DNA of 64,000 nt from Romanomermis culicivorax (Eukaryota > Nematoda > Enoplea > Mermithida > Mermithidae): contig CAWUHX010000174.1 of the NCBI GenBank assembly GCA_963922205.1, positions 186,001 through 250,000 on the forward strand, written 5' to 3'. Below the pieces are notes generated by a model. That model worked only from the letters and a program-made list of their open reading frames with translations, ran no database searches and had not been told where the DNA came from. A program made the translations under genes and the position numbers. Below, in pieces: positions 33,295 through 45,962 of the stretch. Position 1 is the first letter of the stretch. Each line of letters begins with the position of its first letter.

Positions 33295-35885
33295 TCAGAT
33301 TTCTTCTTCGTCGCTGTCAGACGAGATGGGTTCCTGGCCGGGGAAATCGAGGACCAATCCACCACACGGGTGGATTTCCTGGAGGACACCGACTTTTGGC
33401 GACCGTGGGGCGACTGCCATTGGGAACGGTGATTCCTCAACGATGCTGACATCTTCGTTAACCGGACGTAAGATCTCGTCAACAGCCATGTGTTCAACGA
33501 CGGGCGACTTGGTCGCAGTGGTCGGAGATGTCTCTTGGGCTGGCGCCGGCGATTTGGTTTGGGCTGTTGCCGACGATGTATTTTGGGCTGGTGCTGACGG
33601 TGTACTTTGGGCTGGTGCTGACGGTGTGGTTTGGGCTGTTGCCGGCGTTGTAGGATCATTTGCGGGTTCCTTAGCCGGAGGCGAGGAAGCAGTAATGTCC
33701 ATGTCTGTTGGGGGTGTAGCGGCAACAGGTGGCGCTGCTGTCGGTGATGTAGCGGCGACAGCAGGCAGGAGGATCTGACTGGCCTGTTCGACTGCTCGGC
33801 GGACGGCATCGACCGAAGGCGAGGATAGCTCCCCATCCAATAAGAACTTCTCGACGGGCGAGATTGTGATAGTCCCATTGGCAATGAACTCGAGTGCCCG
33901 TCGGGCGACGTCAGGTCGTAAGAGTCGCATTGATACAGGTGCCGCGAGCACCACGTCGGCGGCCGTGAGTGCTTCGACATGCGATGGCTCGTTGAGCAGA
34001 GTCCACGGCAAATGCAGGTATTTCTTGGCCAGGTCAACTGACCAGATGGCCAACATCGCGTCTTGGACGGGCGATGGCGCTGTGAACAAGAAATCGATAG
34101 AGTCGTAGACTGAGATAGATTTCTGGTTCCTACTCTAGGATCACCTGAAGAAGAAGGTAGTATACCTGACAAATTCATGGGCTCGACCTGGTCGAGGACT
34201 TCCATAGCCGAATCCATGGGGATCAAAGGCGGTGGTCCTGGAGGGAGGATGCAGGCCGGTGGCGCCGAAGACGTCGTATTTGCGGCTGGAGTTGGCTCGG
34301 CAGTCGTGGTTTTGGGGATGCAATACGATGCTAGGATGTTAGCGTGGCCAACAAACTGCGGTGTCGTCGAGGGGTCCATGGTGATCAGCATTGCATACCT
34401 TGGTGGTGGTGGTGGCAGCGGTATGTCCGATACATTTATCGGTACGGGTACCTGAGCTGCTTGGACCACTGAAAATCCAACACTGATTACGCAGACAAGA
34501 TAACACTGTTGTGAAGGATCTGTCAGGTGTTCAGCAAGTGCCTCATCATCCAGATCAAGAGGATCTAGATGAGGAGGGCCATCGGTAGCCCCAACGGCGT
34601 TGTTGCGGCGTATGGGCTGCCGATATTGGTTCCCCATCCCGTTAGGAGGGTGATAACCATTTCTCTGATGATACACATTTGTCCCCTGGGAAGAATAACC
34701 AGTATTTTGGTAGTCATTCTCACCCCTGTTTGCCGGATTGTGCTGCGGACAGGCAGTTGATCGGTGCACTCGCACTTGACGACAATGAGGGCATGGCCTA
34801 TCACATCGGTCCGTGGGGTGGGCACGTGTACGGCAAAAATAACAGCGACCACCGTTAGCAGTGTTGTTACCGGGAGCAGCACCAGTGGGACGCTGGGCCC
34901 GGCAGTCGGCGTCGCTATGTGTACACAGTCCGTGGAAGGAGCACGTTTGAAGGTGTGCTCCCGACGAGCGTCGCCCGGCGGACTGATTTGGTGTCGACGG
35001 CTGTGGAGGCGGTGGCGGTTGGATTGGCGCTGGTGCACGTTGCTGGGCCGTGAGCTTCGCTACGTGGGCCGTTAGCCTGGCCATTTCCTGTTTCAAGCGG
35101 CGAACCTCATCGGCGGAGGATGACGACGTTTGAGCGTTGCTCTGACGACCGTTAGCGCTTCTATTAGGTATATCGGGATTATATCGGGCGTGTTTAGGTT
35201 CTGAAGAGAAAACAGCGTTAGATGGTGCGGTATACCGAATCTCGTCCCGAAAGATTTGGGATTCTACGTAACAGGCTGCCTTGAGTGTCTCTTCAAGAGT
35301 CCTAAACTCCCTAAACTTGATACTATCTCGGAGGACCGGTTTCAATCCTCGCAGAAAGATAGGTTTGATGATAGAATCTCTGACATCCCTCGCGAGATTT
35401 GGATACACTACCCTGGATAGTCTCTTGAGGTGCTCAAGGTAGACTATCGCGGACTCTGTCGGCTTCTGCAGGCGATCTTGGATCAGCTGCTGATGCAGAT
35501 CAGAGTCGCGCCCTACCGGAAAATCTCTCCGTAGAAAAGCCGTAAACTCTTCGTAGCCGGTAGGTATTGGAGTGCTGCTGCTAAAGTCCTGGTAGGAGGC
35601 AAGAGCAGGACCCGTGAGGCATGACTCCAGAAAGGCCATTTTATACGCATGATCCGTTTCGCTTACACCCTGGAGTGTAAAGAAACGAGTAAGATGCGAC
35701 ATAAAATCAGTGATAGACTCACCAAAAGCACCGGAGAAGGTGGGAGGGGCCATAAAGCTGGACACGGGAGGGTGCCTCCGACCATTCATGGCCTCTAACT
35801 TTTGGTTGAGGGGTCCAAGAGCATTCTCAAATGCTGCCTGGACCTTGTTCTCGATCTGTGAAGGGAGATCAGCTTCCGACTTCAT
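33295..35885 (-). pseudogene. gag-like: Element C: Gag, with a -1 frame change
   Basis: The ATG at 35885 (MKSEADLPSQ) starts a Gag with a capsid-like core (residues about 45-215: PTFSGAFGES... to ACYVESQ), then a Q/S-rich part. Zinc-binding segments follow: a CSFHGLCTHSDADC type, then CYFCRTRAHPTDRC, then CPHCRQVRVHRSTACPQH (about 34730-34960). Near 34133 the sensible reading moves to the -1 frame (from about 34130 down to 33295), ending in SSDSDEEEI and a stop. The original frame beyond that point has the odd composition of a shadow frame. The -1 region has a 30-bp repeat encoding Ala/Pro/Gln/Ser units (about 33585-33640). The change of frame may be a mutation or a programmed shift. Confidence 0.75.
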
Positions 35886-38120
35886 GTCCGAGGGTTCGTT
35901 CTCCCGTAAGGTGGTTAGAACAGACGTTCTTGCCCATGAAGCAATTAAGTCAAATTGAATAGAGAGCGGCTCACTGGTCTGTACAGGCTGGGTACTGAGA
36001 CGGCAGGAACGACGAGGTGTCTCTATTGTGTAAAGTGAAAGTGAGTACTACTTTTGAATTCGCGGCAAAAGAGCGCGTGAATTCGAAAAAACGCGTGCGC
36101 GACAGCGTTTGTGACGTAAACTTGATTTAGTTTAAGACTAGCGACCACGAAAATGGAGCTAGAATGGGAATATGATTGTAAGATGCAGGATCAGAGTACA
36201 CCAGGGTGACGCAGAAGGGAATTTATCTGGTCGCCCGTGATGGATATAGGCATGGCCTGAGATATGGGGGAATTGATCCCGACCAAAAGGATGTAGAGTT
36301 GGGGCCTGGACCCGGCAATTAGAATAGCCGAAAAGGACAGAAGAATAGATATAAGAGGAGAGAAAAGGCGGTTTTCCTGCGGAGAAATAAGATGACGGAT
36401 GAACCTGCTCAGGAGGGATTTTTTCTGGAGGTTCGACCGTTTGTACTAGTTTACAAATCTCGGGGCGAGGCGGACTCGTAGCCGGCAAGATCCTACTCAC
36501 CAGGAGTAGCGCATAAAGTGGCATAAAGTGAAAAGGATGTGGACAACTGAAAGTGAACTTAAAAGGGAGCAATAAATAGGGACAAAACTAATTTACAAAC
36601 CCAGTTACACAAAGGGGTCGCGCAGTTACGCAACAGGCCTCACTCCCCAGGAGGGATTGCGATCTCTGTACAGTGTGATGGACTATACAGAGGTTCCGTG
36701 CTAGACGACATTCGCAAGTAACACACAGCCGTGTCCGAAACGGGAGCCCGCATTCCGAACAGAACGGACACTCTCCAGGAGTATTATATACAGCTGGTGG
36801 CCGGGTTGCCAATCACTGAGATGAAATGAGGCTCGCAGGTCACACAGTGAAAGAGAGAGAGAGAGCACGGGTACCAAGGGTGCTATTCTGACACACTCAG
36901 TCAGTTAAAATGAATTACTCTGGATGTTTTGAGGGCGCACCCCAAAACATCTAAGGGATCACGGGTACAAGGTGTCCCTGGGGTGAATTATTGAGTGTAA
37001 ATAACTGAGGCGGACCCAGTTATGTATCGAGGCGTACTCAATACCTTCACTGAGACGGACTCAACGGTGCCTATTATATTACATGACTAACAGGGGTGGA
37101 CCGCGGAGGCCGACTCTGGGTCAGTGGCGACTCTAGCGCGGGCATCGTTAAGCCAGTTAACGAAGGCGTTCAAGTGAATGAAATATGACAGGGGGTCCTA
37201 TACACTCTAGGCCCAACCGGAGGCTGTGCCGCGGTCCCTCGGGAACCACTACGGCGGGGACACTAAAGAAGATCTATGTATGACAGCTCGATGAGATGAA
37301 AGAGAATGAGTGAATATAGATAAGAAATTTACAAGAAGGCTGCTGAACCCTTGCAGACGTCAGACACAGGCAGTACCGACTGTAAATGCCTGCTGTCTAC
37401 ACGAGTCAAACAACCAACCCAGCTGAGGCCGAGTGTAACTCGTTCAAACCTGCAGTTAAAGCTTGAAAGCAGTCACGTGCTGATCAACAGTGCCGCTACC
37501 CGGGCGGACAACCTGATCAGTACGCAGACTAGAGAGCATCTCAAGTGGTGTATGTATGTGGACTGATGTTTCCCAGGCATCAGTCCCAGACACACACAAA
37601 CCCTTTGACAAGAGCGGTAGGTGATAGGACCATGCGCCAGCAACCACCTACGACTCAAGTGGAATACTCATAGGACCGACAGTAACCTGGTGCTGACGTC
37701 AAAGGTAGGGGGTATGAATCAACACATGACCTTGGTGCTGACTACAGGTGCCTGGGATAAGAGTATTCAAGTATCATGTCGCAGTTGCAGACGCCAGGGG
37801 TGAGTGCCGAAGGCCAGCAAAACCCCTGCAGTAGCACGTAATGTTACCATTGCGGACGTCAGAAATAGGATCATGTAACCTCAATTCCTGCTGCGAGAAC
37901 ATGATACATTGTCATTGCTGACGTCAATTTCCTTAGTGAGAGGAGCAACACTTCGTACGAGAACAAATCCCACAAAAAGGAAAAGGATGCTCGAATTAGT
38001 CCCGAGGACGAAAGAGAGCAGTCCAAAAGAGCAGTGGTAACCTGAAGCAAAGCTCAAGTTCTGGAAAAGGGGCAGAAAGAAAATCAGGAAACTGATCAAT
38101 CTGTGATGCCTAAGGAACAA
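35886..38120. other. Unassigned region, probable 5' LTR and leader of element C
   Basis: No gene is seen. The first part (35886-37300) may include the leader and 5' LTR of element C, but no matching 3' copy was found. A short GA repeat sits at 36849-36864. From 37345 to 37920 a motif of the type GC(A/T/G)GACGTCA recurs, with about 66-bp spacing in the last three copies. The last part runs into element D's integrase remnant. Confidence 0.4.
37345..37925. repeat. Degenerate repeat carrying CRE-like GACGTCA motifs
   Basis: Copies are near 37355 (GCAGACGTCAG), 37695 (GCTGACGTCAA), 37732 (GCTGACTACAG, decayed), 37785 (GCAGACGCCAG), 37851 (GCGGACGTCAG) and 37917 (GCTGACGTCAA). The last three are about 66 bp apart and share a preceding ATG-T-x-ATTGC-like context. 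The motif resembles the CREB/ATF half or full site. Function is unknown. Confidence 0.5.
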
Positions 38121-38504
38121 GACAATGTGTAGTGGTTGTACCCTGCCAATGAACTAGAATTTAATAAACCAGGAACATCTGGTGATAAAGCAATATCTAT
38201 TGGCCTTATTCCAGATGACTTGATGAGCCAACTGCAAAAAGCAGACAAAAGCTTAAAGCCCATCTCGAATAGACTAGGTCTGAATAGCACCACCAAGTAT
38301 CATAGTGGGTTCTACAAAGAAAATGGTGTACTGTATAGCGAAACTGAGGACCAATTGGGCGTACCCGCAAACCTCAGGGACTCTGTGCTACATCAGCATC
38401 ATGGAGCTGTAATAAGGAAGCATCAGGGTTTCAAAAGAACTTTGAGTGCAATGAAAAGGCCTTATTGGTGGCCTAGCATGGAAAAAGATGTCAGAGAATG
38501 GATA
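38121..38504 (+). pseudogene. Element D: integrase zinc-domain fragment, cut by B2
   Basis: The frame (38136 on) reads through HQHHGAVIRKHQGFKRTLSAMKRPYWWPSMEKDVREWI, the HH half of an HHCC integrase zinc domain. It stops at the LTR of B2 (38505). The continuation KSCIVCQM is at 55793. The upstream Pol is missing. AT-rich codon use differs from B elements. Confidence 0.85.
38501..38504. repeat. Target site duplication of B2, left copy
   Basis: GATA precedes the B2 LTR here and follows it at 55789-55792. Rejoining restores EWIKSC in the integrase of element D. Confidence 0.9.
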
Positions 38505-39074
38505 TGTTGCAGCGTGTTTTCCGCTGATTTTGTCATTTTTGTCGAAGAGTACATGAGGCCCGCAGGTAGCAAGTGGAGTGAGCAATGCGGACCATCAACA
38601 GTCATCTTACTGTAGTGCACGTCGGTACGCATGCGCTGGCTCTCTCTCAGTACTCATTCTTTTGATTATTGTTATATGTTTTGCGTACTAAAGGTGTGCC
38701 CCGTCGGCCACTGTTGTTTTTTGTCACTCGTCCCCTCCCAGCACGCAGCCCATCTATTTTCTCGTCCCAGTGTGTGGGAATAAATTGTTTATTTCTCTCG
38801 CCCGCTTTCACCTGTACGTAAGTGTTTGTTTTTCTTTTGATTGCGTAATATAAAAAGGTAGAAAACTCTCTTCTCTCAGTTTTATGCAATTAGGGAGACA
38901 ATTAAGGAAACACCTTTTCCTTAATTGGTGGGATAATTAGAGTCAGGTTTAAGTACAAGTAATTAACTTAATCGGGTAAACGTGGGCCCGGGAAACACGT
39001 ACATTAAGGACGAATCCTAGGATCCCAATCCTGCCTGTGACTCATCAGGGCCCGACATATTCCAAAATACAACA
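38505..39074 (+). repeat. B2 5' LTR
   Basis: This 570-bp LTR contains a TATA box (TATAAAAAG at 38849-38857). About 42 nt later comes a perfect 12-bp hairpin (38899-38927; arms CAATTAAGGAAA and TTTCCTTAATTG). It differs from the B1 hairpin by a paired change. Confidence 0.93.
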
Positions 39075-39075
39075 C

Positions 39076-39097
39076 TGGTGACCGTTTGGATTGTACG
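39076..39097 (+). promoter_or_regulatory. B2 primer binding site
   Basis: TGGTGACCGTTTGGATTG starts one base after the LTR and is identical to the B1 site. The adjoining leader differs between the two copies. Confidence 0.7.
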
Positions 39098-39210
39098 CTT
39101 TCTTTCTCTGCTGTTGCGTTGCATCCGACTAGGCCCGCAAGCTTCGAATTCGACCACGCTGTAGCTGCGCTCAAGGATACAAAAAAGGTTATTATACTCT
39201 CCGGAAAAAG

Positions 39211-42200
39211 ATGCCAAAAGTAAGCCATATGCCGCCAGACCTCACACGCCTCCCGTCGCAATCCAGCTCCCCTAACGCTGCCACAGCCGCTCGTCATGCT
39301 TTGAGTTTTGATCAGATGTTATTGCCCTGACCGACAAATATTGCGCAATCATCAGCAGTACCCACAGTAAGCCTCCCGCCCCATAATCCGCCCTTGTCTA
39401 CTTTCAGTACCTCTGCATCGGATGGGACCGCACAAACCCAAGTACCGCTCATTTCCGCAACCCCGGCGATAGCTAATTCACACGCCCCGCTGCGTCTGAG
39501 TCAAAACCCTCTCATTGCCGCAGTTATTTGTCCTAACGCACCAGCCGTATCACAAATACTGCCGCCAAGCACCGCCACCCAAGTCAACAATGACCAAACT
39601 GTCGTCCGAACCGACTCTTCGGATTCCTTTATCAATATTGAACCACCGCAGGCCCCAGCCGCCACCCGCATGTCAGCAAACAACCACCCCAGCAGCCTAG
39701 CAATTGGAAACGCCAACAAAGTCCATAATTTTTGAATCGAAGCACGGGACGCGCTGGACCAGCTCAGCACCGCCACCGCACGCATAACCAACAATATTCC
39801 CATGGTACAAACAATTGATCAAATTATCAGCGCCATTTCTGATCAATTTCAGGCCCAACAAATACGTGTTCAACGCGAAATTCAAGAACAAGCTAAAGCT
39901 ACAAACGCATGCTTCGCCGCCCTTGCAGAACAAATGCAACAATTAATTTCGACGACCGCTGCCGCAACCAATGCGCGTAATCCGCTCACACCAAGACCAC
40001 CTGGGGTGTCCTCATGGTTTCACGGTGAGGAAACGCGCGATATTTATATCCCAAATGAAACTCTCCGTGAAACTGAACCCACTCAGGTCTTCAGTCGACC
40101 GCCAATCCAGGTCAAACCTAAAGCGCCGTCCATGGATACTGTATATAATAACGAATTTTCCCGTACCACATGCGGTGAAGAAGAATTACCCCGTGCCGCG
40201 CCTCAAGGATGCCTCCCCTCCGCGGGGAACCACTTTGGCTTCTTGGATTACCCGCCCGATGACTATTATGACCACCCGCAACCTCGGTACAAAATGCCGT
40301 GCACATCTCACTGCGAAGAAGATAACCGCATCAAAACAATTGTTGACAATATGCACCTGTTGATTATCCACGGCGCTGCGACGAATAAACGCCTATTATG
40401 CTTCTTCATTCATCTGGAAAATGAGTTCGGGTATGACGCCTCCAATCACATGAAGATGTGGTTGGAGGCGTCGTACCCGAACTCCGCCGACTCACCCGCG
40501 ATACGCCGAGTGACATGATCCAAGATATGACGCGCTACGAAGACACCAAAAATTTCCTCATGTTCCAATTAGCCCCAGATTGCAATCAGATGACCCTCAA
40601 ACGCGAGCTCGCGTCAATCACCCCCGAAGTCGGAGAGGAACCCGCCACCTTTTTGAGTAAGGTAATGACTTATGTACAATTATTGTATCAGCATGAAGAT
40701 CAAACTTTTCGGCACAAACAAGTAATTGACACCTTTTTGACAAAAATGCCTGTTTTCTATCAATTAACAATCAGCGAACAAGCTAAAAGTTTTACGAATG
40801 TCCAACAATTGGCCAATGCCGTAGCTAAAGCCTGAAGTGTCCTCAATGCTATGAAAGCCGAAATCGGAACCGTGGAACGACCCATCCTCATTAACCAAGC
40901 CGACCCGGAAGCGCAACCACCCACGTCTCCGCAGCCTTTCGATCGCCGTTTTGACCGCCGCCATAGCATAGATCGCTCGCAGAACCCCTATCGCGACCGC
41001 TCCCTTTCAACTGACTGCCGCCCTCAAAATTTGGTGCCACCGCCCACTAAATTCGTCTCGTTTCAGCAGCAACCGCTAGAACAATCTCCGCTACCCCCAC
41101 CGCACACAGAGCTGCTTTTAGAACAATTGATTCAAAGATACGATCGCGACTACAAAGAATGTAAATCCCGCCAACGCCCAGAAGAAGATCTACCCAGTAA
41201 TCGGCAACAAAGCCCTCGCCATCAATCTCAACCCCGAGAGACATATGCCAATTGTTTCGACCAATCCGCAACCCGAGACCGCTCAGGCATCATGCAACCC
41301 ACAGGTCTTTAGTGTGATGCCCACAACACTGAAGATTGCGTCTGGCTCAAGCGGCAAAAGGCTCAACAAACAACTCGGCAAGAGTTCAATTATCCAACCT
41401 ACACCACCCAATCACAGCAAACCGATTTTCGGATTAATTCTAACGATATCCATGGCCAACGCGATTGGAGACCCGGCTGCGGAGCACCTCCCCAAAGAGG
41501 TTCAAACTACTCCCGCAGCGCGTGAAACTATTTTTATCTAGGTAACTCTATACAACGCCCGAATGATTTTGTTCAGAACACCTACGCCATCTACCCGAAT
41601 CAGCAATTCCCGGTGCCATGGGAACAACACATTCACTACAATGCCGTGCCGGCCCCATACGTTACAACGCCTACAGATTCTTCGCGCGCCAGTTCTCAGT
41701 CCTCCGAGATACAACTAGCCCTACCCGCGTTACCACCATCCACTACCATATCAATGACTGCTCTCAATACCCGCGCTATGAATCAATCAACTTCTGCCAC
41801 CAATATGGTCATCCCATCTAAGGAAATAGCATCCGCGGCACCGATTGTGAGCCCCGGGATAGTCTGTTGGAACGCAACCGGCTGCGCTTTTCAAGATCCT
41901 TGTCACATCCGCTCGTCCATTTGCCAAATCGACAATCTCACGCCGTCCTCAAAAACTTTTGTTCGCAAATACCCCTCTACGAGAGCTTTCCAAAGTCCAA
42001 TTAAACTGGGAGCAGTCAAAGCACACGCGCTTATCGACACCCGTGCCCAATGCTCAGTATTGTCATCAGGATTAGTCAAACGCGCTTTCGACAAGCAATC
42101 GCTCCAACTTCCAATATGTGGTAAAATCAAAGTAGCGGATGGCGCCGTTGTCAACGCCCACAGCCCAGTAGTAGTTACAATGGAATCCGCGTTCACTGAA

Positions 42201-45200
42201 CATAGGATCAAGTGTGTAATTCGCCACGACGATGGAAATGATCAATGTATCATCGGCACTGATTTTCTCGCACACCCAGATATCCACGCGATTTTGAACT
42301 TCAAAGAAAATTATATCGAAATAGATGTGAAGTTGCCACTCAAAGTAATCGCCTCGGTCCGCCCTCAAACGGAATTGTTCCTCAACGTCCCGAATGATAA
42401 CATTCTGGAGGAAATCCTTGAAGAGGATCGAGTAAGCTTCTACGATGATAAATCCAATATTTTCAGCCAACCTGAAGAAATCGAGGCTGAACAACCAATC
42501 CAGCAAGCTCAACCTAGTCCACACCAACCGCCCCCCGGCGGCTGGAGGTTACAGAGCTGGCCGAGTTAATTTTCCTTGTCGCCCAAGTATCAACTTCGAT
42601 TTCACCACATTGCCAACAATGGGTTAGCAGCACCCTCTTCCCCACAACAACGGCGACCATCCCAGACGTGATTATTCAACCATTACCCACTAACAGCGTA
42701 GCCGCTGAGCTCCCAATAGAAACCGCAATAGTCAACATCACCAAGGGTCACTGTCCACTCCTTTTCATCAATAATACGCCGAATAGCATCAAACTCCGCC
42801 CAAACCAGCTTATCGCAATGGCAAAACACACGTTAGGTCACGCGGAACCCTCCGTCGATTGCCAGGTAGTGACTGCCGCCGCAGACCGTGACTTGACCGA
42901 CCACGAACCTGCCGCCCTCAATAAGTCGTTCCCTTGCCGTACCGCGCCACAAAAATTGGAGTTCGCCTTGAACAAGATGACCCAAAAGACTTACGTCACC
43001 GCCGCACAAAAGAAAAAGGCTCTTTCCATGCTCCAACAAAACCGCGATGTCTTCAGCCTGCCCGGCGACAAACCAACTATCACTAGTGAATTGACCGTCA
43101 GCATTGACACCAGCACCGCAAAGCCCATATCTCCTCATTATTACAGCGCCGCAATGGAGCAAAGACCAATAGTACGCCACCATATACAAGAAATGCTCGA
43201 CAATGACTTCATCGAACAATCCCGTTCACCTTGGGCTGCACTGCTGTTCCTGGTAAAGAAAAAAGATGGCTCATGGAGACCCGTTGTCGACTACCAGGCA
43301 ATAAACGACGTCACGCCAAGTGACAAATTCCTAATCCCACGAATCGACGACTATTTGGACGCGATGGGACAAGCAAAATTTTTCACTACGCTCGACCTCA
43401 AAGCAGGGTATTGGCAGGTACCCCTCGACAACGATTCCCGTGACAAAACAACCTCCATCTGCCAAGAAGGCTTGTTCCGATTCAAAGTTTTGCCGTTCGG
43501 CTTAAAGAACGCGCCCGCCAAATTTCAACGCCTAATGGAAAGAATCCTCCACCCCTACATATGGAAGATTTGCCCCGTTTATATTGACGATATTATCATT
43601 TTCTCGAATTCGTTTGAAGAACATTTGGAGCATTTACAAATCGTTTTTGACGCCCTCCGCGCGGCCAACCTCACGCTTCGGCCAGACAAATGCGAATTCC
43701 TGCCACCGCAAGTCAAATTTTTGGGACATCTCCTTAGCACCCCCATAATCGCTGCCGATCTGGAGAAAGTTAAAGCTATCGCGGAGTATAAATTTCCAAC
43801 GACCAAGAAAGGTATGCAAAGCTTCCTAGGCATAGTCCAATGATGCAAGCAATTTATCCCGAAATTGGCAACTTTGTCCAGTCCTTTGTACGGACTCCTA
43901 CGTAAAGACGCCCAATATATCGCCACGGATGAACACCGTGCCGTGTTTGAAGGTATCAAAACAGCCCTCACGTCATCCCCTTTTCTCCACTACCCAGTCT
44001 ACAATGGAAAAGCTCAATTCATTATCCAAACGGACGCAAGTACGACCGCCATTGGAGCAATTTTGTATCAGGAAAACAGAAATGATCAATGGGTTATCGC
44101 CTATAACAGCCGCGTACTCACCGATGCTGAAACCCGCTACAGTTCAACTGAGTGTGAATGCCTTGCCATTGTTTACGGCTTCAGGATGTACTGCCACTAT
44201 GTTTATGGCCAAAAAGTTATTGTTGGCACCGACCACAAACCCCTCGAATGGCTCAAAGATGAAAAACACCGAAATTCGCACCTCCAATGTTTCCCGATAA
44301 TCCTCCAAAATTACGATTACGAGGTTGAATACGTCAAAGGTAAAGACAACGCCTGTGTGCCGATTTTTTGTCCAGGAAAGATGACGGTGACAAAACGCTG
44401 CTCCCAAATACCGAAAACTTGACTGCCAAAATTTTCCGCAAAGATTTTCACCCTGCTGGTGCAATATCGGCTGCCAACTTAACGGTACCCAATATACTCC
44501 CAGCAGAGGCCACACCGCCCACGGAAGTCGATGCAGACGTCAACGCCGTCACTAGGACAATGACCAAAAAGACCACACTAGGACAATGACCAAAAAGACC
44601 AGTCAACCCACACTCTTGGATTCTATGCCATTGATCACCGACTACGCGCCACCTCCGGCCGAAGCCATAACCATCGCCTCCCACAATGAAGTATTACAAG
44701 CACAGGCCGCCGATCCCGCTATCACAGCAATCGTCGCCTCTCTCCAAAACCACAACATTTCAAAGCGCCCACCGATTTTCTTCACAGAAGATGGACTTTT
44801 GTATAGCCAGATCAAAGATATCAAGCAATTAGTCGTCCCCACATCCATGGTCGATCAAAGGCTTCACCAATTCCACGGCGCGAAAATTTTGAACCACCAA
44901 GGGTCAAACCACACACTAGCAGCCATCAAAGCTCACTTTTGGTGGCCCCGTATGCAAGAAAACGTCCGCGATTGGATCAAGTCCTGCAAAATTTGCCAAT
45001 TGACACCGCCGCGTACATCACGGCCTCCGCCGCTGTTGCCAATTCAACCAAAACATCCTTTTGAGATCGTGGCCACTGATATTGTCAATATTTTGCCGGT
45101 AGGTGAGAAACGCCCATACGTTATTGTTTTGCAGGATTATTTTACGAAATGGGTTTCCGCGCATCCAATACCTGACCAAATGGCTTCAACTATCGTGGAA

Positions 45201-45962
45201 TGTTTTGTGAACAAGGTCGTCCTAATGCACGGCAGCCCGCTTGTTCTTCTCTCGGACCAAGGTGGATGTTTTATGTCAAACCTTATGCAAGATATTTGCG
45301 ACCTACTCAAGATACGAAAAGTCAAAACGATGGCATACCACCCCCAGTGCAACGGAATGGTCGAGCGTTTCAATCAAACTTTGATCGCCCAACTGAAAAA
45401 GTACACCACCGAAGATCCGGACAACTGGGAGCGATACTTGCCATATGCTGTATTCGCCTATAACGCCACGCTGCATACAGCTACGTGCCATTCACCTTTC
45501 AGCTTATTACGAGGCTACGAACCGCGCATTACCTTTGACTACGACTGTGCCCGCCAACTCACCTTGCCGCTAAATTAGGACGCTTATCAGCATATTCTCA
45601 CGCAAGCCCAACTCAAGATGCAGGAGAAGATAAAAGCTAACCTCGATGCAGCAGCCGCAGTCAGCAAAGAATATTTCGACCGAAAAGCCCGAAAAGGCAA
45701 CTTCGCCATCAACGACCTTGTCCTTTTGACCAACACACGCAAGGCGAACAAAATCCAACCCGACTTCATTGGACCTTTTCTAATCATGGACGCATCTCAC
45801 GCAACGGAAAATGTCATCACCATCGATTCACTCGATGCGCCAGGCTGACCGCAAACCGTTTCCACGATGCGTTTGAAACCATTCATACGGCGCCCCCCCA
45901 AAGAAGCTTTCTAACTCGAAGCCGGTGGACCATGTTTACCTCACACTTCACGCCACCAATAG
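39211..45962 (+). pseudogene. B2 Gag-Pol, decayed
   Basis: It starts MPKVSHMPPDL, as in B1, and aligns throughout. The protease reads IDTRAQ instead of IDTGAQ (active-site Gly lost). RT keeps [10 protein letters not shown] (near 43580), RNase H QTDAS, and integrase ATDIVN, LLSDQGG and NGMVERFNQ. Stops or shifts occur near 39330, 39735, 40455, 40835, 41312, 42567, 43841, 44370, 44576 and 45912. Two lesions are structural: a 26-bp inverted duplication at 40423-40484 and a 26-bp direct duplication at 44551-44602. It cannot make a full polyprotein. Confidence 0.92.

Larger units (their letters stand above)
26697..35885 (-). mobile_element. Element C: gag-env-pol retroelement coding region, minus strand
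   Basis: This is a 9.2 kb continuous set of coding regions with the order gag, glycoprotein, two retropepsins, RT, RNase H, integrase, all on one strand and matching element A in order. I could not find an LTR pair: the 3' side (24.7-26.7 kb) and 5' side (35.9-38.1 kb) show no obvious repeat of each other. Boundaries are therefore only the coding limits. Lesions are few (four in-frame stops, one frameshift in gag, one RT active-site change). Confidence 0.85.

Noticed and set aside
32100..34100. Zero-frame protein of element C between gag and glycoprotein, rich in Arg/Gln/His/Pro repeats
   Set aside because: From about 34130 to 33300 the composition is that of a shadow frame; the -1 frame gives an ordinary Ala/Pro-rich protein with a clean acidic end.
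37131..37150. TGGCGACTCTAGCGCGGG as a primer binding site
   Set aside because: It is on the plus strand whereas element C is on the minus strand, and no LTR end or coding region is positioned to use it.
26697..37300. LTR pair for element C
   Set aside because: I compared words from 24.7-26.7 kb with 35.9-37.9 kb and found no convincing long match, so no LTRs are claimed.
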